Part shown: positions 17,289-27,352 of the stretch, piece by piece
Layout of the letters: each line of letters begins with the position of its first letter
How positions within the stretch are numbered: the first letter of the stretch is position 1
NCBI RefSeq assembly: GCF_900106555.1
Contig: NZ_FNOE01000006.1
Coordinates: 87,868-151,867, forward strand
Length of the DNA stretch: 64,000 bases
Direction of reading: 5' to 3'
From: Nitrosomonas oligotropha
Lineage (GTDB): Bacteria; Pseudomonadota; Gammaproteobacteria; Burkholderiales; Nitrosomonadaceae
Translations under genes and position numbers: made by a program
The notes under the pieces: model-generated
The model's input: only the letters and a program-made list of their open reading frames with translations
The model's database searches: none
Told to the model about the DNA's origin: nothing

Positions 17289-18347
17289 GTGGATCCCATC
17301 ACGCATGCCTTAAGCGGTGCGTTGCTGGCGCGGGCTGCAGCGCCATCCATAGCGCAGCCGCTGCGCGAAAGCGCCGTTTTTCCGCTGCGCTTATACGTTA
17401 TCACTGGTTGTGCCGCAGCCGCATTTCCGGATATCGATTTTGCGCTGCGGCTGATCGGCACACTGACGTATCTCAATTGGCATCAAGGTCCAACGCACTC
17501 GCTGATCCTGCTGCCGCTATGGGCATGGTTACTGGCTTGGCTAGCTTCAAGACTTGTGCGCAAACGCTATGCATGGCAATTGTTTTACCGGCCTGCTTGT
17601 TTGGGTCTCGCCATCCATATTGCCGGAGATTTGATCACATCGTATGGGCTGATGCTGTTCGCACCTTTCTCGACGGAGCATTTTTCCTTGCCGCTGGTTT
17701 TCGTCATCGATCCGTGGTTCAGCTTAATCATCATCGCCGGTCTGATCGTTTCATGGCATTATTCGCAGCAAAGAATCCCAGCTATCGCGGCATTGATCGT
17801 ACTGTGCAGCTACACGATCCTGTTAGCAGTATTGCGCCAGCAAGCGATCACCGCCGCCAATCAATACATCCATACGCACACCATGCCACAGGTGCACATC
17901 AGCGTGTTGCCGCAGCCGCTATCGCCGTTCCACTGGAAAATCATCATCCGGCATGATGACGATTATCACCTTACCCATGTCAATCTGCTGCCACTCGATC
18001 ATCAACAGCAACAAACTACTTGGCTACTCACCAAAATGGCTGCCGCTTATCGCCCGGTGGTGGAAAATAACTGGCAAATCCAGCAGCAATTCGGCGGCGA
18101 CCCGGCAGAAATGATGCTTGCCCGCGAAGCCTGGCTGCATCCCGTTTTCGCGCCCTTCCGGGCATTTGCCCAGTTCCCGGTATTGGAGCGCATCGATATA
18201 TCGGAACAAGGCCAGTGCGCTTGGTTCTACGATCTGCGTTTCAAATTCCCGGAACTGCCGCCCTCTTTCCGCTACGGCGTGTGCCGCCAGAACGGTCACA
18301 CCGATTGGGAAATGTCCCGGCAACGGGGATTGTTTTACATTGACTGA
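17289..18347 (+). CDS. Membrane-bound metal-dependent hydrolase (YdjM/YfhO-like, DUF457)
   Basis: 352 residues starting at a GTG three bases after the regulator gene. The N-terminal half has four to five membrane helices and the family's histidine/aspartate motifs: DPITHALSG at the start, FPDIDF near residue 42, HQGPTHS near 66 and HIAGDLITSYG near 110. These are the likely metal ligands. The C-terminal half (from about 200) is a soluble domain of unknown role. Substrates of this family are not established. The close spacing suggests that the upstream TetR-type protein is made together with it. Confidence 0.8.
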   Translation: MDPITHALSGALLARAAAPSIAQPLRESAVFPLRLYVITGCAAAAFPDIDFALRLIGTLTYLNWHQGPTHSLILLPLWAWLLAWLASRLVRKRYAWQLFYRPACLGLAIHIAGDLITSYGLMLFAPFSTEHFSLPLVFVIDPWFSLIIIAGLIVSWHYSQQRIPAIAALIVLCSYTILLAVLRQQAITAANQYIHTHTMPQVHISVLPQPLSPFHWKIIIRHDDDYHLTHVNLLPLDHQQQQTTWLLTKMAAAYRPVVENNWQIQQQFGGDPAEMMLAREAWLHPVFAPFRAFAQFPVLERIDISEQGQCAWFYDLRFKFPELPPSFRYGVCRQNGHTDWEMSRQRGLFYID

Positions 18348-18446
18348 CAACACAGTTACGAAACACGCATTTCAAGATAAAATGCACTGGAAACAAGGTC
18401 CCCATTCAGCTTATGATGCAATCGTCATCACACAAGGAGAATCATC

Positions 18447-18512
18447 ATGGCAAAAGGACAGCAACGAAAAACCAAAGAAGCAAAAAAACCTAAGAAAGAA
18501 ACACCAAAATAA
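18447..18512 (+). CDS. 21-residue lysine-rich small protein (MAKGQ type)
   Basis: A tiny gene: MAKGQQRKTKEAKKPKKETPK, stop TAA at 18510. It has a good ribosome binding site (AAGGAG eight bases before the ATG) and a strong terminator 80 bases downstream, so it looks like a real transcription unit. Nine of 21 residues are lysine or arginine, which suggests nucleic-acid or ribosome contact. I recall similar short MAKGQ-starting basic proteins in other Proteobacteria, but cannot name a function. Confidence 0.65.
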   Translation: MAKGQQRKTKEAKKPKKETPK

Positions 18513-18589
18513 CAAGGATAGTCAGCTAGAAAATCTGGGATCGCGAAGTAATGATTCAACACATAAAGTTTTAGCTGCGAGTTTAATTG

Positions 18590-18613
18590 CCTCCGGCTTT
18601 GCCGGAGGTTTAT
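18590..18613 (+). terminator. Rho-independent terminator
   Basis: Perfect 8-bp stem CCTCCGGC/GCCGGAGG with TTT loop, followed by TTTATCT. It ends the small-protein transcript. Confidence 0.8.
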
Positions 18614-18758
18614 CTATTATTAAGACTCTAGGTGTAAGAAACTTCAGTGTTGTTTACAGTTAAGTTTTGAAGCCCTTAGTGCGGCAATCGCGTATATAGA
18701 AGCCGCTCAGGTACGATGAATCTGGCAAACCATAATCTGTGACTAGTCATTACGCACA

Positions 18759-19019
18759 TTACTTCAACAGCGGATGATCCTTGGGCAATTGCTTGGCATA
18801 CCACATCGCCAGTTTATGCCGTATGGTTTTCTCGGCGACTTGATCTTCCGGCAAAGGTTGCATGACTTTGTCGTGTACCAACAAACGATAGATGTAGAGC
18901 AGCTTCTCACTCGCCGAATCAGTTGCTTCAAACTGCACCACGCCTCGTCCTTCCGCATATTTCACCCCGGCCAGCATGGCTTCCTTGAATAAGGCAGCTT
19001 CATTTTTTAGTTTCTTCAT
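18759..19019 (-). CDS. Small conserved protein, DUF5062-like
   Basis: 86 residues, soluble, mostly helical by appearance. The sequence starts MKKLKNEAALFKEAM and ends in KQLPKDHPLLK, with TDSASEKLLYIYRLLVHDK in the middle. This matches my memory of the DUF5062 family (small single-domain proteins, also in Vibrio), whose function is unknown. An AGGAT element precedes the ATG. It sits just downstream of glnS on the same strand, with 49 bases between. Confidence 0.7.
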   Translation of the reverse strand: MKKLKNEAALFKEAMLAGVKYAEGRGVVQFEATDSASEKLLYIYRLLVHDKVMQPLPEDQVAEKTIRHKLAMWYAKQLPKDHPLLK

Positions 19020-19068
19020 GGCGATCCTCGTTAATACTACCTAGGTTGTTCGGTTCTGCTTTGTCCCC

Positions 19069-20781
19069 TTAAACACCTGAAGCCACAGCCTTACCCCACG
19101 AATCGCGCAAAGTTACAGCACGGTTAAATACCGGCTTACCGGGTTTCATATCGAGCCGGTCGGCGACAAAATAGCCGTTACGCTCGAACTGAAAGCTTTG
19201 TTCCGGCTGCGCATCGCACAACGATTGTTCCACATAAGCGGTGATAATTTGTTTCGACTCGGGATTCAACGCGGTTTTGTAATCCTTGTCGCCGCTATCC
19301 GGATGGGGGTCGGTAAACAAGCGGTCGTACAAGCGCACTTCCGCTACTTGCGCATGCTTGACCGAGAGCCAATGGATATTGCCTTTGACTTTGCGGCTAT
19401 CCGCGCCGGGCGTTCCGCTTTTGGTATCGGGATCGTAAGTGCAATGAATCGCTTCGATGTCGCCCTGCGCATTTTTATCGACTTGCACGCATTTGACGAT
19501 AAAAGCATAGCGCAATCGCACTTCTGCTCCCGGCGATAGACGGAAATAGCCCTTGGCGGGCACTTCCATGAAATCGTCGCGTTCGATGTACAGCACTTTG
19601 GAAAACGGGATCGTGCGTTTGCCCCATTCCGGTTTTTGCGGGTGATTCGGTGCAAAGCAGTCTTCTTGCTGATCTTCCGGATAGTTGTCGATGATCAGTT
19701 TGAGCGGCTTCAGAACGGCAACACGGCGCGGCGCATGTTCGTTTAAGTCCTCGCGCAAACAATCTTCCAATATGCTCATGTCGATCCAAGAATCCGCCTT
19801 GCTGATGCCAATACGCTCGGCAAACAGGCGGATCGTGCGCGGCGTAAAACCGCGGCGGCGCACACCGGCGAGGGTGCTCAAGCGCGGATCGTCCCAGCCG
19901 TCGACCAGTTTCTTCTCCACCAATTCAATCAGTTTGCGCTTGCTCATGACCGTGTAGGTCAGATTGAGGCGGGCAAATTCGATCTGCTGCGGGTGGCACG
20001 GCACTTTACCTGCCAGTTGATCCAGTACCCAATCGTACAACGGGCGGTGATCTTCAAATTCCAGCGTACACAAGGAGTGCGTGATGCGCTCCAGTGCGTC
20101 GGAAATGCAGTGCGTGTAATCGTACATCGGGTAAATGCACCATTGATCGCCGGTGCGCTGGTGATGCACATGACGGATGCGGTAAATCACCGGGTCGCGC
20201 ATGTTGATGTTGGGCGACGCCATGTCGATCTTGGCTCGCAGCACGTATTGACCATCAGCAAACTCACCGGCCTTCATGCGGCGGAATAAATCCAGGCTTT
20301 CAGCGGCCGGGCGGTCACGATAGGGGCTGTTCTTGCCGGGATGAATGAGTGTGCCGCGATATTCGCGGATTTCCTCAGCAGAGAGGCTCTCGACGTAGGC
20401 TTTGTCCTGAGTGATCAGATACTCGGCAAATTCGTACAGCTGATTGAAGTAATCGGACGAATAATACAAGTGCTTGCCCCAATCAAACCCCAGCCATGAC
20501 ACGCTGTCGCAAATCGAGTCGACATATTCCTGCGCTTCCTTTTCCGGATTGGTATCGTCAAAACGTAAATGACACACTCCGCCGTAATCATGCGCGATAC
20601 CGAAATTCAAGCAGATACTCTTGGCGTGCCCGATGTGCAAATAGCCATTCGGTTCGGGCGGGAAACGCGTTTCCACACGCCCGTTCCATTTACCGGTGCG
20701 GTTATCCTCGTCGATGATATTGCGGATGAAATTGGCTGGCGTTGCATCAACGAATGGATTGGTTTCTGGTTTTTCTTTCAC
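19069..20781 (-). CDS. glnS: Glutaminyl-tRNA synthetase
   Basis: 570 residues, class I synthetase that charges tRNA-Gln directly. It has the HIGH motif (residues 49-52, in [11 protein letters not shown]), the KMSKS-equivalent VMSKRK and the GlnRS/GluRS anticodon-binding beta-barrels at the C-terminus ([12 protein letters not shown]). Length is normal (E. coli about 554). The organism therefore has GlnRS and also gatCAB at the end of this window; the latter would then serve mainly Asn-tRNA formation or be partly redundant. Confidence 0.97.
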   Translation of the reverse strand: MKEKPETNPFVDATPANFIRNIIDEDNRTGKWNGRVETRFPPEPNGYLHIGHAKSICLNFGIAHDYGGVCHLRFDDTNPEKEAQEYVDSICDSVSWLGFDWGKHLYYSSDYFNQLYEFAEYLITQDKAYVESLSAEEIREYRGTLIHPGKNSPYRDRPAAESLDLFRRMKAGEFADGQYVLRAKIDMASPNINMRDPVIYRIRHVHHQRTGDQWCIYPMYDYTHCISDALERITHSLCTLEFEDHRPLYDWVLDQLAGKVPCHPQQIEFARLNLTYTVMSKRKLIELVEKKLVDGWDDPRLSTLAGVRRRGFTPRTIRLFAERIGISKADSWIDMSILEDCLREDLNEHAPRRVAVLKPLKLIIDNYPEDQQEDCFAPNHPQKPEWGKRTIPFSKVLYIERDDFMEVPAKGYFRLSPGAEVRLRYAFIVKCVQVDKNAQGDIEAIHCTYDPDTKSGTPGADSRKVKGNIHWLSVKHAQVAEVRLYDRLFTDPHPDSGDKDYKTALNPESKQIITAYVEQSLCDAQPEQSFQFERNGYFVADRLDMKPGKPVFNRAVTLRDSWGKAVASGV

Positions 20782-20953
20782 AGCTGGTCTCTCGGTATGT
20801 GGTTGATACGTTAAGGTGGAATGCTTGCCATCCCTTACAGGATGAGATTATAGCGGCGATTGGTTTAAAATCCATCATTCTTCGGTAAGCCATGCTGGCT
20901 TGCGGTTTACTGCAAAAATACGCCAACCCGGCATCAAATAACGCATTCTATAT

Positions 20954-20982
20954 TTGACTTTTGTTGATCCCTGACTTAAAAT
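20954..20982 (+). promoter_or_regulatory. Sigma-70 promoter of rplM-rpsI
   Basis: -35 box TTGACT (20954-20959), 17-bp spacer, -10 box TAAAAT (20977-20982). The predicted start of transcription near 20989 gives a leader of about 29 bases before the rplM GTG. Confidence 0.7.
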
Positions 20983-21017
20983 TCGCGGCTCTTTTTGAAT
21001 ACGCAGGACAGGTTTTT

Positions 21018-21452
21018 GTGAAAACATTTTCAGCCAAACCACACGAAGTAAATCATGACTGGTTTGTCATTGACGCGACCGGTAAAGTTTTGGGCCGCCT
21101 TGCTTCGCAGATTGCTTACCGCTTACGCGGCAAACATAAACCCATTTATACACCGCACGTTGATACCGGCGATTATATCGTTGTAGTCAATGCTGACAAA
21201 TTGCGTGTCACGGGCAATAAAGCGGAAGGTAAAATTTATTATCGCCATAGCGGTTATCCAGGCGGAATCTACGCAACCAGTTTCAAGAAAATGCACGCGC
21301 GTTTTCCAACCCGTCCGCTTGAAAAAGCCGTCAAAGGCATGCTGCCCAAGGGACCATTGGGTTATGCGATGCTCAAGAAATTGAAAATATATGCTGGCGA
21401 TACGCACCCACATGCCGCTCAACAACCAAAACCACTTGAAATTCGAGCATAA
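21018..21452 (+). CDS. rplM: 50S ribosomal protein L13
   Basis: 144 residues starting at GTG (21018), protein [11 protein letters not shown]. It has the L13 hallmarks [23 protein letters not shown] and the C-terminal [17 protein letters not shown]13 is an early assembly protein of the large subunit. The frame extends upstream past the promoter, but family similarity begins at the GTG. rpsI follows six bases after the stop, the usual operon. Confidence 0.97.
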   Translation: MKTFSAKPHEVNHDWFVIDATGKVLGRLASQIAYRLRGKHKPIYTPHVDTGDYIVVVNADKLRVTGNKAEGKIYYRHSGYPGGIYATSFKKMHARFPTRPLEKAVKGMLPKGPLGYAMLKKLKIYAGDTHPHAAQQPKPLEIRA

Positions 21453-21457
21453 TATCT

Positions 21458-21850
21458 ATGGCTACTCAATATAATTATGGTACTGGCCGGCGTAAAAGCG
21501 CTGTCGCTCGTGTTTTTATCAAACCGGGAAAAGGTGCAATTATCATCAACGATAAACCGATTGATGTTTACTTCTCTCGCGAAACGGGCCGCATGATTGC
21601 GAAACAACCGCTGGAACTTACAAATAATGCCAATACTTTTGATATTATGGTAAACATTCATGGCGGCGGTGAATCCGGTCAGGCTGGTGCAGTGCGTCAT
21701 GGCATTACACGTGCACTGATTGATTATGATTCAGCTTTAAAATCTGTCCTTAGTAAAGCAGGACTGGTTACCCGCGATGCACGTGAAGTGGAAAGGAAAA
21801 AAGTAGGCTTGCGGAAAGCCCGGCGACGCAAACAATTCTCTAAACGATAA
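21458..21850 (+). CDS. rpsI: 30S ribosomal protein S9
   Basis: 130 residues. N-terminal [13 protein letters not shown] and the C-terminal basic tail ending in [17 protein letters not shown], which reaches the P-site tRNA. Second gene of the rplM-rpsI operon, followed by a terminator at 21872. Confidence 0.98.
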   Translation: MATQYNYGTGRRKSAVARVFIKPGKGAIIINDKPIDVYFSRETGRMIAKQPLELTNNANTFDIMVNIHGGGESGQAGAVRHGITRALIDYDSALKSVLSKAGLVTRDAREVERKKVGLRKARRRKQFSKR

Positions 21851-21871
21851 TTTTTTATCGCAGGGATTATC

Positions 21872-21903
21872 AAAAAGCCGCCTCCTTCCGGGCGGCTTTT
21901 TTA
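21872..21903 (+). terminator. Rho-independent terminator of rplM-rpsI
   Basis: Stem GCCGCC (21877-21882) with GGCGGC (21891-21896), flanked by A-run and T-run, 22 bases after rpsI. Confidence 0.85.
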
Positions 21904-21955
21904 TTGGATAACAAATAAGTAAAACCTATACCGAAGAAATATCTCTGGAGTTACG

Positions 21956-22984
21956 ATGATCAATGTCGGCATTGTCGGTGGAACCGGTTACACAGGCGTA
22001 GAGCTATTGCGCTTACTGGCGCAACATCCCAAAGTAAAAATCAAGGCGATAACATCGCGTAGCGAAGCAGGCATGAGTGTCGCCGAATTATTCACCAATC
22101 TGCGCGGACATATCGACCTCAAATTCAGCGATCCTGCTGACGCAAAACTCGCCAAGTGCGACGTGGTTTTTTTTGCCACACCGAATGGCATTGCGATGCA
22201 GCAAGCGGAATCGCTATTGAAAGCGGATGTAAAAGTCATCGATCTGGCAGCCGATTTCCGCATCAAGGATGTCGCAGAATGGGAAAAATGGTATGGCATG
22301 CAGCATGCTTGTCCTAATCTGGTTGCCGAGGCTGTATACGGCTTACCGGAAATTAACCGCGAGAAAGTCAAGAATGCCCGCCTGATCGCTAATCCGGGCT
22401 GTTACCCAACAGCCGTGCAACTGGGCTTCCTGCCGCTGATCGAAGCCGGTGTGGTCGATATCAAACATCTGATCGCCGATGTCAAATCCGGTGTTTCCGG
22501 TGCCGGACGAAAGGCCGAAATACATACCCTGCACGCCGAAGCGTCGGATAATTTCAAAGCTTACGGTGTTCCGGGACACCGTCATCTACCGGAGATTAGA
22601 CAAGGGCTCTCCAATGTGGCCAAGAAACCGGTCGGTTTGACATTTGTTCCGCATCTGGTACCGATGATTCGCGGCATTCATGCGACACTCTATGCCAAGC
22701 TGACCAAACAATTGGATTTACAAGCGCTATACGAGAAACGTTACCAAGACGAGGCTTTTGTCGATGTACTGCCCGCTGGCAAACACCCGGAAACCCGCTC
22801 TGTGCGGGGTTCCAACCTTTGCCGCATCGCCGTGCACCAACCGCAAAACAGCGATACCGTCGTGATCCTGTCGGTAACCGATAATCTGGTCAAAGGTGCG
22901 GCAGGGCAAGCAATACAAAACATGAACATCATGTTCGGCTTGCCTGAAACACTCGGCATCAATCAGGTTCCGCTCCTGCCTTGA
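21956..22984 (+). CDS. argC: N-acetyl-gamma-glutamyl-phosphate reductase
   Basis: 342 residues; third step of arginine synthesis, NADPH-dependent reduction of N-acetylglutamyl phosphate to the semialdehyde. Rossmann start [18 protein letters not shown] and active-site cysteine C149 in [10 protein letters not shown]. Typical type-1 ArgC length. GGAG stands ten bases before the ATG. The next gene starts 61 bases downstream on the same strand, so co-transcription with the bactofilin genes is possible. Confidence 0.96.
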   Translation: MINVGIVGGTGYTGVELLRLLAQHPKVKIKAITSRSEAGMSVAELFTNLRGHIDLKFSDPADAKLAKCDVVFFATPNGIAMQQAESLLKADVKVIDLAADFRIKDVAEWEKWYGMQHACPNLVAEAVYGLPEINREKVKNARLIANPGCYPTAVQLGFLPLIEAGVVDIKHLIADVKSGVSGAGRKAEIHTLHAEASDNFKAYGVPGHRHLPEIRQGLSNVAKKPVGLTFVPHLVPMIRGIHATLYAKLTKQLDLQALYEKRYQDEAFVDVLPAGKHPETRSVRGSNLCRIAVHQPQNSDTVVILSVTDNLVKGAAGQAIQNMNIMFGLPETLGINQVPLLP

Positions 22985-23045
22985 ACATGCTGAATACTCC
23001 GCTCTTCGCGGATAAATCGAATTTGCACCGGCAGGGCGCTTAACA

Positions 23046-23780
23046 GTGTTCAAGTTTTTCCAGAAAAAACCGCAGATTCTCTCCCAGCGCGTTGTCGTAC
23101 GCCCGCATCGTTCATGGCAATTCTACTTAGCTGTCACTGCAATAGTCTGTTCCTTACTGGCTGCACTCTCCTGGGGCATGTACGAAGCAGGCAGGCACTC
23201 AGTGGATGAACTGGACGATAGGATCGAGGAGAAAACGTCGTATCTATTTGATCCCGGCGGTTGCCGGCAAACCAAGAAACAAAAATTGTGCACGCAAATT
23301 GGTGATTTGATTCAACAAGTACAAATCAGCAATACCGCCAACCAGAATCTCGCCGAAGAAGTAAAGTCACTCGCTGCCGAAAATGACCATCTCAAGGAAA
23401 AACTGGAGTTTTTCCACAATCTTGTCGCCAACAATACAAAAAGCGGTATTTCCATTTATCAATTCAGCCTGAAAGAAACGCAAACACCGGGGCAGTACCG
23501 CTACGCGCTAACACTCATCCAGGGCGGAGAAAGACCGAATGATTTCAAGGGGAACTTAAGGTTCAAAGTAAAATTGCTGCAGAAGGATCAAAGTAAAGTA
23601 ATACCGCTGGTCAACAAGAATTCCAAGCAGGATTTTCCGATCAACTTCAAGTTCATTCATCGGCTGGAAGAGCATTTTCAAGTATCTCCGGATACCAGCG
23701 TAGAAAGCATTCAAGTGCAAATTTACAAAAATGGCGACAAAAAACCTATCGTCACTGAGACTGTCCAACCAGCATCGTGA
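23046..23780 (+). CDS. Membrane-anchored coiled-coil protein, DUF6776-like
   Basis: 244 residues from a GTG. One membrane helix near residues 25-47 (WQFYLAVTAIVCSLLAALSW), then a coiled-coil stretch around 85-125 (LIQQVQISNTANQNLAEEV) and a beta-rich C-terminal domain, probably periplasmic. It lies 12 bases before a bactofilin gene, a pairing I associate with betaproteobacteria, so it may be the membrane partner of the bactofilin polymer. The function is not established. Confidence 0.7.
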   Translation: MFKFFQKKPQILSQRVVVRPHRSWQFYLAVTAIVCSLLAALSWGMYEAGRHSVDELDDRIEEKTSYLFDPGGCRQTKKQKLCTQIGDLIQQVQISNTANQNLAEEVKSLAAENDHLKEKLEFFHNLVANNTKSGISIYQFSLKETQTPGQYRYALTLIQGGERPNDFKGNLRFKVKLLQKDQSKVIPLVNKNSKQDFPINFKFIHRLEEHFQVSPDTSVESIQVQIYKNGDKKPIVTETVQPAS

Positions 23781-23792
23781 AGGAGAAAGAAT

Positions 23793-24254
23793 ATGTTCGG
23801 TAGAAAAAAGAAAAACCAGCTCCATCATCATATCGATACCTTGATTGGCGCAAACACAAATATCACCGGCGATATCCATTTCACCGGCGGCCTGCGGATT
23901 GACGGACATATTACCGGCAATGTCATTGCAACCGATGACGAGCACAGCACCTTGGTTCTCAGTACCGAAGGCCGCATCGAAGGGAAAATAAAGGCCGCTA
24001 ATGTTGTCATCAACGGTACGGTAACCGGCCCTATCGATGCAGCCGGATATTTGGAATTACAGGAAAAAGCGAAGGTATATGGCGATGTACAGTACGGTTC
24101 GATAGAGATCCAACTCGGTGCTTCTGTTGATGGAAAAATGCTCCATCACAACAAACCGGAATCCGGGAATGCGCAACAGCTCGAGAAAATGATAACATTA
24201 TTGCCACCCTCGGCTGATCAGCCGCACATAGCGGCAGAAAAGGAAGCATCATAG
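23793..24254 (+). CDS. Bactofilin (polymer-forming cytoskeletal protein)
   Basis: 153 residues with the bactofilin core (about 25-120): repeated beta-helix steps such as NITGDIHFTGGLRIDGHI, STEGRIEGKI and VVINGTVTGPI. Bactofilins polymerise without nucleotide and organise cell-wall enzymes. Preceded by AAGGAGA. Neighbours are the membrane coiled-coil gene upstream, and erpA, anmK and a LytM-type peptidase further on; the last two act on peptidoglycan, as bactofilin partners often do. Confidence 0.9.
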   Translation: MFGRKKKNQLHHHIDTLIGANTNITGDIHFTGGLRIDGHITGNVIATDDEHSTLVLSTEGRIEGKIKAANVVINGTVTGPIDAAGYLELQEKAKVYGDVQYGSIEIQLGASVDGKMLHHNKPESGNAQQLEKMITLLPPSADQPHIAAEKEAS

Positions 24255-24309
24255 CCAGCAAGCTGCCGGATGTTTGCTATACTGAAAACATTATGAGGAT
24301 AAAACAAAT

Positions 24310-24654
24310 ATGAGCACTGAAAATCACACCCCGCTTTTATTTACTGAAAATGCGGCTTTTAAAGTCAAACAATTGATTGACGAAGAAGGCAACAATAATC
24401 TCAAACTCAGGGTCTTTGTCAGCGGCGGCGGCTGCTCGGGCTTTCAGTATGGTTTTACCTTTGATGAAACTATCAACGAAGATGACACCATCATGGAGAA
24501 AAACGGCGTCAAGCTCCTGGTCGATCCAATGAGTTTTCAGTATCTGATCGGCGCTGAAATTGATTACCAGGAAAATATAAAAGGCGCTCAGTTCGTTATC
24601 AAAAACCCAGGCGCTAGCAGTACATGCGGTTGCGGTTCGTCGTTCTCGGTATAA
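24310..24654 (+). CDS. erpA: Iron-sulfur cluster insertion protein ErpA (A-type carrier)
   Basis: 114 residues with the three conserved cysteines of A-type carriers: C42 in [10 protein letters not shown] and C106/C108 in STCGCGSSF. It passes Fe-S clusters to target enzymes. Length and motifs favour ErpA over IscA, but these paralogues are close. It is convergent with anmK; a GC hairpin without a T-run lies between them. Confidence 0.9.
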   Translation: MSTENHTPLLFTENAAFKVKQLIDEEGNNNLKLRVFVSGGGCSGFQYGFTFDETINEDDTIMEKNGVKLLVDPMSFQYLIGAEIDYQENIKGAQFVIKNPGASSTCGCGSSFSV

Positions 24655-24686
24655 ATTTCACGCGGCGGTATTAATCGAGCCGCCGT

Positions 24687-25787
24687 TCAAGCGGGATAAA
24701 TCGCGCCTAAAATCCTGTTTCCTTTAGCGCCGGTCACTTCCGCCAAACTGCCCGCTTTCCGCACAATAGCCTGGTGCGCCAGCCAGGCAAATGCAAATGC
24801 TTCCACCCAATCGGCCGCGACACCCAGTTGATCGGTCAAAGCCACAATCTTTCCCGGCATGCTAATGGTCAGGCGATCAACCAGCGCCGTATTATGCGCC
24901 CCGCCGCCGCATAGATAAATTTCTTCAGCCGCCGGGCAATGTTCCTGTATCGACCGCGCAATCGTCGTTGCCGTCAATTGCAGCAAAGAGGCCTGCACAT
25001 CGCGCGGCGCTTCGTCACCGCATAGCTTTTGTTCCAGCCAATGCAGATTAAACAGATCCCTGCCGGTGCTTTTGGGCGGTTTGCGGGCAAAAAAATCCTC
25101 GGACAAGAAGCGCTCCAGCAACGCAGGAATGATGCGACCGCTAGCTGCCCATCGCCCATCTTTGTCATACGTATTTCCGGTATGACGCGAGCACCAGGCA
25201 TCCATTAATAAATTGCCGGGGCCGCAATCGAAACCACTGACTGACTGATGATGATCAAGGCAAGTGATGTTTGCGATGCCGCCAATATTGACGATGACAC
25301 GATGATGATCGGCATGTTTAAAAACAGCATGATGAAACGCCGGAACCAATGGCGCACCCTGCCCGCCCGCCGCAATATCGCGGCTTCTGAAATCCGCAAC
25401 AACGGTAATCTGCGCCAGTTCCGCCAGCAAAGCGGCGTTGATGAGCTGGATGGTGTAATTTTTACCGGTTTCGGGACAATGCCGGACCGTTTGGCCATGA
25501 CAACCGATAGCAGTAATTTGCCGCGCCGCGATACCGGTATTTTCCAGCACTCCCGCAGTGGCTTGTGCATACAGGGAAGACAGTTGGTTACTGAGAATAG
25601 CCGCGCGATTCAGTTCATCGTGACCGGGTTGATGCAGCGCCAATAACTGCTCGCGCAATTCGTCATCGTACGGACAAAAAAATGTTCGCAGCAGCACCGG
25701 TGCGGCCGCACTGAAGTCAACCAGAGCGGCATCCACACCGTCCAGACTGGTGCCGGACATGATGCCGATGTAGTATGCGGATTCCAA
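24687..25787 (-). CDS. anmK: Anhydro-N-acetylmuramic acid kinase
   Basis: 366 residues; phosphorylates 1,6-anhydroMurNAc released during wall recycling, giving MurNAc-6-phosphate. N-terminal GIMSGTSLDGVDAALVDF is diagnostic, with GCHGQTVRH, FDCGPGNLLMD and the ATP-site region LCGGGAHNTAL. The start taken is a TTG at 25787, which restores the usual N-terminus; its ribosome site is weak and an ATG eight codons in would cut into the motif. The M23 peptidase gene lies upstream on the same strand. Confidence 0.95.
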   Translation of the reverse strand: MESAYYIGIMSGTSLDGVDAALVDFSAAAPVLLRTFFCPYDDELREQLLALHQPGHDELNRAAILSNQLSSLYAQATAGVLENTGIAARQITAIGCHGQTVRHCPETGKNYTIQLINAALLAELAQITVVADFRSRDIAAGGQGAPLVPAFHHAVFKHADHHRVIVNIGGIANITCLDHHQSVSGFDCGPGNLLMDAWCSRHTGNTYDKDGRWAASGRIIPALLERFLSEDFFARKPPKSTGRDLFNLHWLEQKLCGDEAPRDVQASLLQLTATTIARSIQEHCPAAEEIYLCGGGAHNTALVDRLTISMPGKIVALTDQLGVAADWVEAFAFAWLAHQAIVRKAGSLAEVTGAKGNRILGAIYPA

Positions 25788-25863
25788 CGATTTTCGATGC
25801 TTAAAGCAGAGTTGATGACGGCGGTGTTACGTCAAAACCGCCGTCCGGGATGTGAAATTGGAA

Positions 25864-27198
25864 TTATTCCAGTGCAGCGAGATGAATACTACGCATGATG
25901 TTCAAACGTGCAACCAGCGCATGGGTTTCCTTCTGGAAAGTATTCAAATCCCGTTTTGCAATTGGCGGGGCCGATGGCAGCACCACGTTGGTTGGATCGC
26001 GCTGCACACCGTCGATGCGCAATTCGTAGTGCAAGTGCGGGCCGGTCGCCATACCGGTCGAGCCGACATAACCGATCACGTCACCCTGGCTGATACGCTT
26101 ACCTTTACTCATTCCACTCGCAAATCGCGACAAATGGCCATACGCGGTTTCGTATTTACCGTTATGTTTCAGCACAACCAAATTACCGTATCCTTTTTGT
26201 GAACCTGAAAACGCCACGATACCGCTGGCTGTCGCTTTAACCGGTGTGCCGGTCGGAGCCGCATAATCTATGCCTTTATGGGCGCGCCATTCTTTCAGAA
26301 TGGGATGAAAACGCGCATTGGTAAAACCGGAACTGACGCGCGAAAAAGTAAGCGGCGAAAGCAGAAATGCTTTACGTAAACTTTCCCCTTTCGGGGTGTA
26401 ATATCCGTCTGCACCGTTGGATGATTTAAAGTATATCGCTTGATGCGATTTGCCTTTATTGACAAATTCAGCCGCTAAAACACGGCCGGTTTTGGTGCGC
26501 TTGCCATTGTCATTGGCAAATGTTTCATAAACGACAGTAAAGCGGTCGCCTTGGCGTAAATCACGGTAAAAATCGATTTCCGATGCAAAAATTTCAGTCA
26601 ATTGCATCGCGATATTATTGGGTATGCCTGCATTATCGGTTGCGGCAAACAGTGAGCTGTTAATTTCGCCGGACTTCATATGAACCCGCGTATCCAGCTC
26701 GACCGGCTGTTCGGTCATTTTGAATGCATCAGCTGTTTTTTCCATTAAAAACAGCTCTTCGTTACCGAAGAAATAGCGCAACGTTAACAGCTCGCCGTCC
26801 GCTGTCGTTTGCGCATAAACGGTTTGTCCCGGTTTCAATTGGCGCATTGCGCGGCTTCCACGCGCAGCCTGCAGAAAATCCGTTGAATCCTGATCACTCA
26901 CGTCCAGACGGTTTAAGATCGCTGCAATCGTATCACCCCGGCGGATATTTTCCTGGCGCCAAAAGGTTTGATTCGCTTGAGTCTCAGCAATAGCCTCTGG
27001 AATAGATATATCCAGAACGACTTCTTCGACTTGGATTTCTTCAAATGAGGGGGAATTAGGTGCAATACCGAATGCAGTGACTATACCGAACAGTGGTATG
27101 CTGGATAAAGCTACCAGCCAGCGAATTGATTTTTTTGTTAGTTTTGATGATTTTTGAGCTAGAATCCCTTGTTTATTGCTAATAGGCGTATATAGCAT
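25864..27198 (-). CDS. M23 (LytM) peptidoglycan endopeptidase, MepM-like
   Basis: 444 residues. A membrane anchor or signal at about 25-45 is followed by a LysM/OapA-like region (80-130) and an M23 metallopeptidase domain (about 300-400). Zinc ligands are visible: H307 and D311 in AHKGIDYA and H390 in GPHLHYEL, with H388 beside it. Such enzymes cut D,D cross-links so that wall can be inserted. Divergent from tyrS; upstream of anmK, which recycles wall fragments. Whether the domain is active in cutting is inferred from intact ligands. Confidence 0.9.
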   Translation of the reverse strand: MLYTPISNKQGILAQKSSKLTKKSIRWLVALSSIPLFGIVTAFGIAPNSPSFEEIQVEEVVLDISIPEAIAETQANQTFWRQENIRRGDTIAAILNRLDVSDQDSTDFLQAARGSRAMRQLKPGQTVYAQTTADGELLTLRYFFGNEELFLMEKTADAFKMTEQPVELDTRVHMKSGEINSSLFAATDNAGIPNNIAMQLTEIFASEIDFYRDLRQGDRFTVVYETFANDNGKRTKTGRVLAAEFVNKGKSHQAIYFKSSNGADGYYTPKGESLRKAFLLSPLTFSRVSSGFTNARFHPILKEWRAHKGIDYAAPTGTPVKATASGIVAFSGSQKGYGNLVVLKHNGKYETAYGHLSRFASGMSKGKRISQGDVIGYVGSTGMATGPHLHYELRIDGVQRDPTNVVLPSAPPIAKRDLNTFQKETHALVARLNIMRSIHLAALE

Positions 27199-27352
27199 CT
27201 ATGAAGTACCTCCAGTCTTTGTATCATTTTTGCAAACAGGCGCGAGTCTAACACGAAAATAGTTAATTTGTACTAGGAAACAACTAATATTGTACTAATA
27301 AATTCTCTTTAATTACACAAATTTTAATAAAAATCATAAATTTAGCAATATC

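Noticed and set aside
8963..18358. Shared TGACAACACAG just after the tamB and membrane hydrolase stop codons
   Set aside because: Only 11 bases, two copies, no inverted partner; probably chance.
24663..24685. GC hairpin between erpA and anmK as a terminator
   Set aside because: The 6-bp stem has no T-run on either strand.
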